This document shows, in pieces, positions 29,941 through 42,008 of a stretch of DNA of 55,822 nt. Source of the DNA: Cryptomeria japonica (taxonomy: Eukaryota > Streptophyta > Pinopsida > Cupressales > Cupressaceae); the NCBI RefSeq assembly GCF_030272615.1, contig NW_026729326.1, positions 42,501-98,322 on the forward strand, written 5' to 3'. The stretch's first letter is position 1; every line of letters begins with the position of its first letter. The position numbers and the translations under genes are program-made. The notes below the pieces were generated by a model. The model made no database searches, was not told the DNA's origin, and was given only the letters and a program-made list of their open reading frames with translations.

Positions 29941-32900
29941 CGCCGGGCGTCGCAATGCTATTTGAATAAACCTTTTGCCCGTTTGCGTTCTCGTCGGGGC
30001 CGGGCCGGGCCGGGGTGCGCTGCCCGCACTACCGCGCGCGCGGGGGCGACACCGAGCGCGCACCCGAGGCGCCCCGAGCACACAGGCCACGGTGCAACCC
30101 GGGCGTTGTGCGCGCACCCCGGTGCGCCCGAGGTGCTGCGCGCGCACCCAGGTGAAATCGGTGTGCACCTCGGCCAGTGCGCGCTCGGTCGAGTCGCGCA
30201 CGTTGGCCAAGGTGCACGGTGATGTTTCTTACTCTAAGGTTCCGCACCAGACGCCCGGGACAGGTGAGCGAAGCTGGGCGGGGCCGGGTGCGCGGCCGGG
30301 GCAGGTGCACGCAGCTGGAGAGAGCTTTGGAGCACACCAGAGGTGCGCACCTTGGAGCACACTTCGGAGCGCACCAATGATGCGCTCCATTCAAAAGTTT
30401 CCTGAAAAGGCAAAAAAAGTTGAGATTATAGAATTTCCCACTTGAGAGATTGTAAAAAAAAAAAATTTAAAATGAAGGAAACGCGGGTGCCAAGGTGTGC
30501 GCGCCCGGGTGCGCAGCCCAGCCAAGGTGTGCGCACCAAGGCGCCCACCCTGGCGAAGGTGCACGCAAGGTGCGCACCCGAGGCAAACCGGACAATTAAC
30601 CCAACTTTCGACTTCGCGCGCACCTGCGCACCTTGGAGCGCACTTCGGAGCGCTCCTTGGTGCGCACCAATCTTGGGCACCTCGGAGTGCACCATGGCGC
30701 CCACCAAGGTGCGCACCCGGGGCAAACCGAGCTCCGACTTCGTGCGCACCTTGGAGCGCACGAAAGGTGCGCACCATGGCGCCCACCAAGGTGCGCAGCC
30801 CAGCCAAGGCGTGCGCATCAAGGTGCGCACCCTGGCGAAGGTGCGCACCCGGGGCAAACCGAGCTCCGACTTCGTGCGCACCTTGGAGCGCACAAAGGGT
30901 GCGCAACCCAGCCAAGGTGTGCGCACCCCGGGCAAACCGAGCTCCGAATCGTGCGCACCTTGGAGCACACTTCGGAGCCCTCCTTGGTGCGCACCGATGT
31001 TGCGCACCTCGGAGCGCACCCGGGGAAAACAATGCAATTAACCCGACTTTCGACTTCGTGGGCACCTCGGAGCGCTCTCGGGTTCGCACCTCGGAGCACA
31101 CCGAGGTGCGCACCTTTGATGCGCTGCCTTCACCAATTTCCAGAAAAGGCAAGAAAACATTGAGAAGGTGTGCGCACCGAGGTGCCCACCCTGGCGAAGG
31201 TGCACGCGAGGTGCGCACCCGGGGCAAACCGGGCTCCGACTTCGTGCACGCCATGCTGCGCACCTTGGAGGGCCATGGTGCGCACCTTGGAGCACACTTC
31301 GGAGCGCTCAATGGTGCCCAACCCAGCCAAGGTGCCCACCGCGGCGAAGGTGCACGCGAGGTGCGCACCCGGGGCAAACCGGGCTCCGACTTCGTGCACG
31401 CCGCACCTTGGAGCACACTTCGGAGCGCTCCTTGGTGCGCACCAGGGCGCGCAACCCAGCCGAGGTGCCCACCCCGGCGAAGGTGCACGCGGGGTGCGCA
31501 CCCGGGGCAAACCGGGCTCCGACTTCGTGCACGCCATGGTGCCCACCGCGGCGAAGGTGCACGCGAGGTGCGCACCCGGGGCAAACCGGGCTCCGACTTC
31601 GTGCACGCCGCACCTTGGAGCACACTTCGGAGCGCTCCTTGGTGCGCACCAGGGCGCGCAACCCAGCCGAGGTGCCCACCCCGGCGAAGGTGCACGCGAG
31701 GTGCGCACCCGGGGCAAACCGGGCTCCGACTTCGTGCACGCCATGGTGCCCACCGCGGCGAAGGTGCACGCGAGGTGCGCACCCGGGGCAAACCGGGCTC
31801 CGACTTCGTGCACGCCGCACCTTGGAGCACACTTCGGAGCGCTCCTTGGTGCGCACCATGGTGCCCACCAGGGCGCGCAACCCCGCCGAAGGTGCACGCG
31901 AGGTGCGCACCCGGGGCAAACCGGGCTCCGACTTCGTGCACGCCGCACCTTGGAGCACACTTCGGAGCGCTCCTTGGTGCGCACCAGGGCGCGCAACCCC
32001 GCCGAAGGTGCACGCGAGGTGCGCACCCGGGGCAAACCGGGCTCCGACTTCGTGCACGCCATGGTGCGCACCAGGGTGCCCACCGCGGCGAAGGTGCGCA
32101 CCCGGGGCAAACCGGGCTCCGACTTCGTGCACGCCGCACCTTGGAGCACACTTCGGAGCGCTCCTTGGTGCGCACCAGGGCGCGCAACCCAGCCGAGGTG
32201 CCCACCCCGGCGAAGGTGCACGCGAGGTGCGCACCCGGGGCAAACCGGGCTCCGACTTCGTGCACGCCATGGTGCCCACCGCGGCGAAGGTGCGCACCCG
32301 GGGCAAACCGGGCTAGGACTTCGTGCACGCCGCACCTTGGAGCACACTTCGGAGCGCTCCTTGGTGCGCACCATGGTGCCCACCAGGCCGCGCAACCCAG
32401 CCAAGGTGTGCGCACCAAGGTGCACGCGAGGTGCGCACCCGGGGCAAACCGGGGTCCGGCTTCGTGCACGCCGCACCTTGGAGCACACATCGGGGCGCTC
32501 CCGGGTTCGCACCGGCGTTGCGCACCGTGGTGGGCACCTCGGAGCGCACCGTGGTGGGCACCTCGGAGCACACCAAGGTGGGCAGCGAGGTGCGCACCTT
32601 TGATGCGATGCCTTCACTAATTTCCATAAAAGGCAAAAAAAAACGAGATTTTAAAATTTCCGTTTTGAAAGATAGTGAGAAAAAGGGAATGCTGGTGCCA
32701 TCTTGAGCCCGCCCTGGTGCGCAGCCCAGCCAAGGTGTGCGCACCAAGGTGCCCACCCTGGCGAAGGTGCGCGCCCGGGCAATTAACCCAACTTCCAACT
32801 TCGCGCGCGCCAGGGTGGGAGCGCACCCAACAACCGGGCCTGGGAAGAGCCAATGCGAGAAACCCCACCAAACGCTCTGACAAAAAAAGAGGGGGCGCTC

Positions 32901-35843
32901 CAGTAACCCCGCTTCGGAGCGCACCCTGGGCAAACCCAGCGAGGGTGCCCACCCCGGCCAAGGTGCAGGCGAGGTGCGCACCCGGGGCAAACCGGGCTCC
33001 GACAACGTGCACGCCGCACCTTGGAGCACACTTCGTAGCGCTCCCGGGTGCGCACCTCAGAGCACACCAAGGTGGGCAGCGAGGTGCGCACCTTTGATGC
33101 GCTGCCTTCACTAATTTCCAGAAAAGGCAAAAAAAAGAGGAGATTTTAAAATTTCCGTTTTGAAAGATAGTGAAAAAAACGGAACGCGGGTGCCATCTTG
33201 AGCCCGCCCTGGTGCACAGCCCAGGTAAGGTGCCCACCCTGGCAAAGGTGCGCACCCGGGCAATTAACCCTACTTCCGACTTCGTGCGCGCCAGGGTGGC
33301 AACCGGGCCTGGGAAGAGCCAATGCGAGAAACCCCACCAAACGCTCCGACAAAAAAAGAGGCGGCGCTCCAATAACCCCGCTTCGGAGCGCAGCCGGGGC
33401 AAACCCAGCCAAGGTGCCCACCCCGACGAAGGTGCACGCGAGGTGCGCACCCGGGGCAAACCGGGCTCCGACAACGTGCACGCAGCACCTTGGAGCACAC
33501 TTCGAAGCACTCCCGGGTGCCCACCGGCGTTGCGCACCGTGGTGGGCAGCGAGGTGCGCACCTTTGATGCGCTGCCTTCACTAATTTCCAGAAAAGGCAA
33601 AAAAAAATGAGATTTTAAAATTTCCGTTTTGAAAGATAGTGAAAAAAACGGAACGCGGGTGCCATCTTGAGCCCGCCCTGGTGCGCAGCCCAGGCAAGGC
33701 ATGCGCACCAAGGTGCCCACCCGCGGTGCACGCCCGGGGCAAACCGGGCTCCGACTTCGTGCAGGCCGCACCTTGGAGCACACTTCGGAGCGCTCCTTGG
33801 TGCGCACCATGGTGCCCACCAGGGCGCACCCGGGGCAAACCGGGCTCCGACTTCGTGCACGCCGCACCTTGGAGCACACATCGGAGCGCTCCCAGGTTCG
33901 CACCAGCGTTGCGCACCTTTGATGCGCTGCCTTCACTAATTTCCAGAAAAGGCAAAAAAAAACGATATTTTAAAATTTCCGTTCTGAAAGATAGTGAAAA
34001 AAACGGAACGCGGGTGCCATCTTGAGCCCTTCCTGGTGCGCAGCCCAGGCAAGTTGTGCGCACCAAGGTGCCCACCCTGGCGGAGGTGCGCGCCCGGGGC
34101 AAACCGGGCTCCGACTTCGTGCACTGCATGGTGCCCACCAAGGCGCGCAACCCAGCCAAGGTGCCCACCGCAGCGAAGGTGCACGCGAGGTGCGCACCCG
34201 AGGTGCACACCCGGGGCAAACCGAGCTCCGACTTCGTGCACGCCGCACCTTGGAGCACACTTCAGAGCGCTCCTTGGTGCGCACCAGGGCGCGCAACCCA
34301 GCCAAGGTGCTCACCCCGGCGAAGGTGCACGCGAGGTGCGCACCCGGGGCAAGCCGGGCTCGGACTTCGTGCACGCCGCACCTTGGAGCACACATCGGAG
34401 CGCTCCCGGGTTCGCACCAGCATTGCGCACCTTTGATGCGCTGCCTTCACTAATTTCCAGAAAAGGCAAAAAAAAAAAAAAAACGAGATTTTAAAATTTC
34501 CGTTTTGAAAGATAGTGAAAAAAACGGAACGCGGGTGCCATCTTGAGCCCGCCCTGGTGTGCAGCCCAGGCAAGTTGTGCGCACCAAGGCACCCACCCTG
34601 GCCAAGGTGGGTCACGGGGTGGGTCCTAGGGTGGGTAACGGGGTGGGTACTAAGGTGCGTGCCAAGGTGGGTCATGGGGTGGGTGCCAAGGTGGGCACCA
34701 GGGTGGGTGTGCACCAACCCTAGCCAGGGTAGGTCACGGGGTGGTTGTCGGGGTGGGCGTCAAGGAGCCAAGGTGGGTGGCAAGTAGCCAAGTTGCGTGC
34801 CAAGGTGGGTGTCGGGGTGGGTGCCAAGGATCCAAGGTGGGTGCCAAGGAACCAAGGTGGGTGTCTGGGTGGGTGCCGAGGTGGGAGCCAGGGTGGGTCC
34901 CAAGGTGAGTGCAAAGGTGGGTGCCAGGGTCAAGGTGAGTGCCAATGTGGGTTCCAAGGTGCCAGGGTCAGGGTGAGTGCCAATGTGGGTTCAAAGGTGC
35001 TAAGTTGGGTGCGAGGTTGGGTGCGAGGGTGGGTGGGTGCCAAGGTGTGCTAGGTGGAAGCCCGGGTGGGTCGGCATCCCATGGGTGTCGAGTTGGGTGC
35101 CTGATGGGTGCTTCTTGTCAAGTTTTAGTCGTCGGGACTCATTTCGAGCCTTAGAGGTCGTTTCTTGTCCGGTTGCCCTGTCTTCGACCTGGGAACACAA
35201 TTTTGGTCCTCGGGTCCCATTTTTTTTTGTCTCGCATCCCACTTTTGGCCTGTGGCCTTTTCGGGGTCGATTCTCGTTTTGGGCATCAGAGCATGTTTCT
35301 TCTCCTAAAACCCAATATTTGTTTATTAAGTCTCGGAACACATTTTTGTTCTCGTGGACCCATCATGGGTCTTGGAACGCATTTGTGGTCCTTGGGTCCC
35401 ATTTTGCATCCCGAAACTTGTGTTTTGGTGCTTGATCCCTATTTTGGGTGCCCACCTTGCACCAAGTGCGCACCCGGGGCAAACCGAGCGCCTTGGTGCA
35501 CCGGGGCAAGATCGAGCGTGCACCCGAGGCGCCCCGAACATGCACCAAGGTGCACTCGGCCCACATGTGAGCGCAGGTCGTTGCGCCCGAGGTGGTGTGT
35601 GGGCACCGCGTTGCAGACGGGACACTGCACGCACACGACGCCCCGTCCAGGTGCACGCACGTAGGCCGGGCCGGGTGCACACCCGACGCCCTAGCAAGGT
35701 GCGCGCACCCGGGCAGGGCTCACACTTGGCGAACGGGGCGCACTTCGCGAGGGAGGGTGTGCACCTCGACGGGGGTGGGTGGCCGGGGTGGATTCGCACG
35801 TGGGTCGCGGTTTGCTAAGTACACACTGCGACAAGCTCATAAC

Positions 35844-35963
35844 GGGTGCGATCATACCAGCGTTAGTGCACCGGATCCCATCAGAACTCCGCAGTTAAGC
35901 GCGCTTGGGCCGGAGTAGTACTGGGATGGGTGACCTCCCGGGAAGTCCCGGTGTTGCACCCTT
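35844..35963 (+). rRNA. 5S ribosomal RNA, copy 5
   Basis: Identical to copy 1, 6,034 bp after copy 4, with an intact six-T terminator. Confidence 0.97.
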
Positions 35964-35974
35964 TTTTAGTTTTT
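35962..35974 (+). terminator. Pol III terminator of 5S copy 5
   Basis: Six Ts, AG, five Ts. Confidence 0.9.
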
Positions 35975-38900
35975 CGCCGGGCGTCGCAATGCTATTTGAA
36001 TAAACCTTTTGCCCGTTTGCGTTCTCGTCGGGGCCGGGCCGGGCCGGGGTGCGCTGCCCGCACTACCGCGCGCGCGGGGGCGACACCGAGCGCGCACCCG
36101 AGGCGCCCCGAGCACACAGGCCACGGTGCAACCCGGGCGTTGTGCGCGCACCCCGGTGCGCCCGAGGTGCTGCGCGCGCACCCAGGTGAAATCGGTGTGC
36201 ACCTCGGCCAGTGCGCGCTCGGTCGAGTCGCGCACGTTGGCCAAGGTGCACGGTGATGTTTCTTACTCTAAGGTTCCGCACCAGACGCCCGGGACAGGTG
36301 AGCGAAGCTGGGCGGGGCCGGGTGCGCGGCCGGGGCAGGTGCACGCAGCTGGAGAGAGCTTTGGAGCACACCAGAGGTGCGCACCTTGGAGCACACTTCG
36401 GAGCGCACCAATGATGCGCTCCATTCAAAAGTTTCCTGAAAAGGCAAAAAAAGTTGAGATTATAGAATTTCCCACTTGAGAGATTGTAAAAAAAAAAAAT
36501 TTAAAATGAAGGAAACGCGGGTGCCAAGGTGTGCGCGCCCGGGTGCGCAGCCCAGCCAAGGTGTGCGCACCAAGGCGCCCACCCTGGCGAAGGTGCACGC
36601 AAGGTGCGCACCCGAGGCAAACCGGACAATTAACCCAACTTTCGACTTCGCGCGCACCTGCGCACCTTGGAGCGCACTTCGGAGCGCTCCTTGTTGCGCA
36701 CCAATCTTGGGCACCTCGGAGTGCACCATGGCGCCCACCAAGGTGCGCACCCGGGGCAAACCGAGCTCCGACTTCGTGCGCACCTTGGAGCGCACGAAAG
36801 GTGCGCACCATGGCGCCCACCAAGGTGCGCAGCCCAGCCAAGGCGTGCGCATCAAGGTGCGCACCCTGGCGAAGGTGCGCACCCGGGGCAAACCGAGCTC
36901 CGACTTCGTGCGCACCTTGGAGCGCACAAAGGGTGCGCAACCCAGCCAAGGTGTGCGCACCCCGGGCAAACCGAGCTCCGAATCGTGCGCACCTTGGAGC
37001 ACACTTCGGAGCCCTCCTTGGTGCGCACCGATGTTGCGCACCTCGGAGCGCACCCGGGGAAAACAATGCAATTAACCCGACTTTCGACTTCGTGGGCACC
37101 TCGGAGCGCTCTCGGGTTCGCACCTCGGAGCACACCGAGGTGCGCACCTTTGATGCGCTGCCTTCACCAATTTCCAGAAAAGGCAAGAAAACATTGAGAA
37201 GGTGTGCGCACCGAGGTGCCCACCCTGGCGAAGGTGCACGCGAGGTGCGCACCCGGGGCAAACCGGGCTCCGACTTCGTGCACGCCATGCTGCGCACCTT
37301 GGAGGGCCATGGTGCGCACCTTGGAGCACACTTCGGAGCGCTCAATGGTGCCCAACCCAGCCAAGGTGCCCACCGCGGCGAAGGTGCACGCGAGGTGCGC
37401 ACCCGGGGCAAACCGGGCTCCGACTTCGTGCACGCCGCACCTTGGAGCACACTTCGGAGCGCTCCTTGGTGCGCACCAGGGCGCGCAACCCAGCCGAGGT
37501 GCCCACCCCGGCGAAGGTGCACGCGGGGTGCGCACCCGGGGCAAACCGGGCTCCGACTTCGTGCACGCCATGGTGCCCACCGCGGCGAAGGTGCACGCGA
37601 GGTGCGCACCCGGGGCAAACCGGGCTCCGACTTCGTGCACGCCGCACCTTGGAGCACACTTCGGAGCGCTCCTTGGTGCGCACCAGGGCGCGCAACCCAG
37701 CCGAGGTGCCCACCCCGGCGAAGGTGCACGCGAGGTGCGCACCCGGGGCAAACCGGGCTCCGACTTCGTGCACGCCATGGTGCCCACCGCGGCGAAGGTG
37801 CACGCGAGGTGCGCACCCGGGGCAAACCGGGCTCCGACTTCGTGCACGCCGCACCTTGGAGCACACTTCGGAGCGCTCCTTGGTGCGCACCATGGTGCCC
37901 ACCAGGGCGCGCAACCCCGCCGAAGGTGCACGCGAGGTGCGCACCCGGGGCAAACCGGGCTCCGACTTCGTGCACGCCGCACCTTGGAGCACACTTCGGA
38001 GCGCTCCTTGGTGCGCACCAGGGCGCGCAACCCCGCCGAAGGTGCACGCGAGGTGCGCACCCGGGGCAAACCGGGCTCCGACTTCGTGCACGCCATGGTG
38101 CGCACCAGGGTGCCCACCGCGGCGAAGGTGCGCACCCGGGGCAAACCGGGCTCCGACTTCGTGCACGCCGCACCTTGGAGCACACTTCGGAGCGCTCCTT
38201 GGTGCGCACCAGGGCGCGCAACCCAGCCGAGGTGCCCACCCCGGCGAAGGTGCACGCGAGGTGCGCACCCGGGGCAAACCGGGCTCCGACTTCGTGCACG
38301 CCATGGTGCCCACCGCGGCGAAGGTGCGCACCCGGGGCAAACCGGGCTAGGACTTCGTGCACGCCGCACCTTGGAGCACACTTCGGAGCGCTCCTTGGTG
38401 CGCACCATGGTGCCCACCAGGCCGCGCAACCCAGCCAAGGTGTGCGCACCAAGGTGCACGCGAGGTGCGCACCCGGGGCAAACCGGGGTCCGGCTTCGTG
38501 CACGCCGCACCTTGGAGCACACATCGGGGCGCTCCCGGGTTCGCACCGGCGTTGCGCACCGTGGTGGGCACCTCGGAGCGCACCGTGGTGGGCACCTCGG
38601 AGCACACCAAGGTGGGCAGCGAGGTGCGCACCTTTGATGCGATGCCTTCACTAATTTCCATAAAAGGCAAAAGAAAACGAGATTTTAAAATTTCCGTTTT
38701 GAAAGATAGTGAGAAAAAGGGAATGCTGGTGCCATCTTGAGCCCGCCCTGGTGCGCAGCCCAGCCAAGGTGTGCGCACCAAGGTGCCCACCCTGGCGAAG
38801 GTGCGCGCCCGGGCAATTAACCCAACTTCCAACTTCGCGCGCGCCAGGGTGGGAGCGCACCCAACAACCGGGCCTGGGAAGAGCCAATGCGAGAAACCCC

Positions 38901-41877
38901 ACCAAACGCTCTGACAAAAAAAGAGGGGGCGCTCCAGTAACCCCGCTTCGGAGCGCACCCTGGGCAAACCCAGCCAGGGTGCCCACCCCGGCCAAGGTGC
39001 AGGCGAGGTGCGCACCCGGGGCAAACCGGGCTCCGACAACGTGCACGCCGCACCTTGGAGCACACTTCGTAGCGCTCCCGGGTGCGCACCTCAGAGCACA
39101 CCAAGGTGGGCAGCGAGGTGCGCACCTTTGATGCGCTGCCTTCACTAATTTCCAGAAAAGGCAAAAAAAAGAGGAGATTTTAAAATTTCCGTTTTGAAAG
39201 ATAGTGAAAAAAACGGAACGCGGGTGCCATCTTGAGCCCGCCCGGGTGCACAGCCCAGGTAAGGTGCCCACCCTGGCAAAGGTGCGCACCCGGGCAATTA
39301 ACCCTACTTCCGACTTCGTGCGCGCCAGGGTGGCAACCGGGCCTGGGAAGAGCCAATGCGAGAAACCCCACCAAACGCTCCGACAAAAAAAGAGGCGGCG
39401 CTCCAATAACCCCGCTTCGGAGCGCAGCCGGGGCAAACCCAGCCAAGGTGCCCACCCCGACGAAGGTGCACGCGAGGTGCGCACCCGGGGCAAACCGGGC
39501 TCCGACAACGTGCACGCAGCACCTTGGAGCACACTTCGAAGCACTCCCGGGTGCCCACCGGCGTTGCGCACCGTGGTGGGCAGCGAGGTGCGCACCTTTG
39601 ATGCGCTGCCTTCACTAATTTCCAGAAAAGGCAAAAAAAAATGAGATTTTAAAATTTCCGTTTTGAAAGATAGTGAAAAAAACGGAACGCGGGTGCCATC
39701 TTGAGCCCGCCCTGGTGCGCAGCCCAGGCAAGGCATGCGCACCAAGGTGCCCACCCGCGGTGCACGCCCGGGGCAAACCGGGCTCCGACTTCGTGCAGGC
39801 CGCACCTTGGAGCACACTTCGGAGCGCTCCTTGGTGCGCACCATGGTGCCCACCAGGGCGCACCCGGGGCAAACCGGGCTCCGACTTCGTGCACGCCGCA
39901 CCTTGGAGCACACATCGGAGCGCTCCCAGGTTCGCACCAGCGTTGCGCACCTTTGATGCGCTGCCTTCACTAATTTCCAGAAAAGGCAAAAAAAAACGAT
40001 ATTTTAAAATTTCCGTTCTGAAAGATAGTGAAAAAAACGGAACGCGGGTGCCATCTTGAGCCCTTCCTGGTGCGCAGCCCAGGCAAGTTGTGCGCACCAA
40101 GGTGCCCACCCTGGCGGAGGTGCGCGCCCGGGGCAAACCGGGCTCCGACTTCGTGCACTGCATGGTGCCCACCAAGGCGCGCAACCCAGCCAAGGTGCCC
40201 ACCGCAGCGAAGGTGCACGCGAGGTGCGCACCCGAGGTGCACACCCGGGGCAAACCGAGCTCCGACTTCGTGCACGCCGCACCTTGGAGCACACTTCAGA
40301 GCGCTCCTTGGTGCGCACCAGGGCGCGCAACCCAGCCAAGGTGCTCACCCCGGCGAAGGTGCACGCGAGGTGCGCACCCGGGGCAAGCCGGGCTCGGACT
40401 TCGTGCACGCCGCACCTTGGAGCACACATCGGAGCGCTCCCGGGTTCGCACCAGCATTGCGCACCTTTGATGCGCTGCCTTCACTAATTTCCAGAAAAGG
40501 CAAAAAAAAAAAAAAAACGAGATTTTAAAATTTCCGTTTTGAAAGATAGTGAAAAAAACGGAACGCGGGTGCCATCTTGAGCCCGCCCTGGTGTGCAGCC
40601 CAGGCAAGTTGTGCGCACCAAGGCACCCACCCTGGCCAAGGTGGGTCACGGGGTGGGTCCTAGGGTGGGTAACGGGGTGGGTACTAAGGTGCGTGCCAAG
40701 GTGGGTCATGGGGTGGGTGCCAAGGTGGGCACCAGGGTGGGTGTGCACCAACCCTAGCCAGGGTAGGTCACGGGGTGGTTGTCGGGGTGGGCGTCAAGGA
40801 GCCAAGGTGGGTGGCAAGTAGCCAAGTTGCGTGCCAAGGTGGGTGTCGGGGTGGGTGCCAAGGATCCAAGGTGGGTGCCAAGGAACCAAGGTGGGTGTCT
40901 GGGTGGGTGCCGAGGTGGGAGCCAGGGTGGGTCCCAAGGTGAGTGCAAAGGTGGGTGCCAGGGTCAAGGTGAGTGCCAATGTGGGTTCCAAGGTGCCAGG
41001 GTCAGGGTGAGTGCCAATGTGGGTTCAAAGGTGCTAAGTTGGGTGCGAGGTTGGGTGCGAGGGTGGGTGGGTGCCAAGGTGTGCTAGGTGGAAGCCCGGG
41101 TGGGTCGGCATCCCATGGGTGTCGAGTTGGGTGCCTGATGGGTGCTTCTTGTCAAGTTTTAGTCGTCGGGACTCATTTCGAGCCTTAGAGGTCGTTTCTT
41201 GTCCGGTTGCCCTGTCTTCGACCTGGGAACCCAATTTTGGTCCTCGGGTCCCATTTTTTTTTGTCTCGCATCCCACTTTTGGCCTGTGGCCTTTTCGGGG
41301 TCGATTCTCGTTTTGGGCATCAGAGCATGTTTCTTCTCCTAAAACCCAATATTTGTTTATTAAGTCTCGGAACACATTTTTGTTCTCGTGGACCCATCAT
41401 GGGTCTTGGAACGCATTTGTGGTCCTTGGGTCCCATTTTGCATCCCGAAACTTGTGTTTTGGTGCTTGATCCCTATTTTGGGTGCCCACCTTGCACCAAG
41501 TGCGCACCCGGGGCAAACCGAGCGCCTTGGTGCACCGGGGCAAGATCGAGCGTGCACCCGAGGCGCCCCGAACATGCACCAAGGTGCACTCGGCCCACAT
41601 GTGAGCGCAGGTCGTTGCGCCCGAGGTGGTGTGTGGGCACCGCGTTGCAGACGGGACACTGCACGCACACGACGCCCCGTCCAGGTGCACGCACGTAGGC
41701 CGGGCCGGGTGCACACCCGACGCCCTAGCAAGGTGCGCGCACCCGGGCAGGGCTCACACTTGGCGAACGGGGCGCACTTCGCGAGGGAGGGTGTGCACCT
41801 CGACGGGGGTGGGTGGCCGGGGTGGATTCGCACGTGGGTCGCGGTTTGCTAAGTACACACTGCGACAAGCTCATAAC

Positions 41878-41997
41878 GGGTGCGATCATACCAGCGTTAG
41901 TGCACCGGATCCCATCAGAACTCCGCAGTTAAGCGCGCTTGGGCCGGAGTAGTACTGGGATGGGTGACCTCCCGGGAAGTCCCGGTGTTGCACCCTT
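41878..41997 (+). rRNA. 5S ribosomal RNA, copy 6
   Basis: Identical to copy 1, 6,034 bp after copy 5, with an intact six-T terminator. Confidence 0.97.
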
Positions 41998-42008
41998 TTT
42001 TAGTTTTT
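41996..42008 (+). terminator. Pol III terminator of 5S copy 6
   Basis: Six Ts, AG, five Ts. Confidence 0.9.

Larger units (their letters stand above)
28556..34589 (+). repeat. 6-kb 5S rDNA unit 4 (6,034 bp)
   Basis: Shares C at 29931 in the 5S T-run with unit 2, and G at 32941 with unit 1 (exactly 18,102 bp, three units, away). Confidence 0.97.
34590..40623 (+). repeat. 6-kb 5S rDNA unit 5 (6,034 bp)
   Basis: Private A at 35197 and T at 36694; shares G at 38673 and G at 39244 with unit 2, each exactly 18,102 bp away. Confidence 0.97.
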
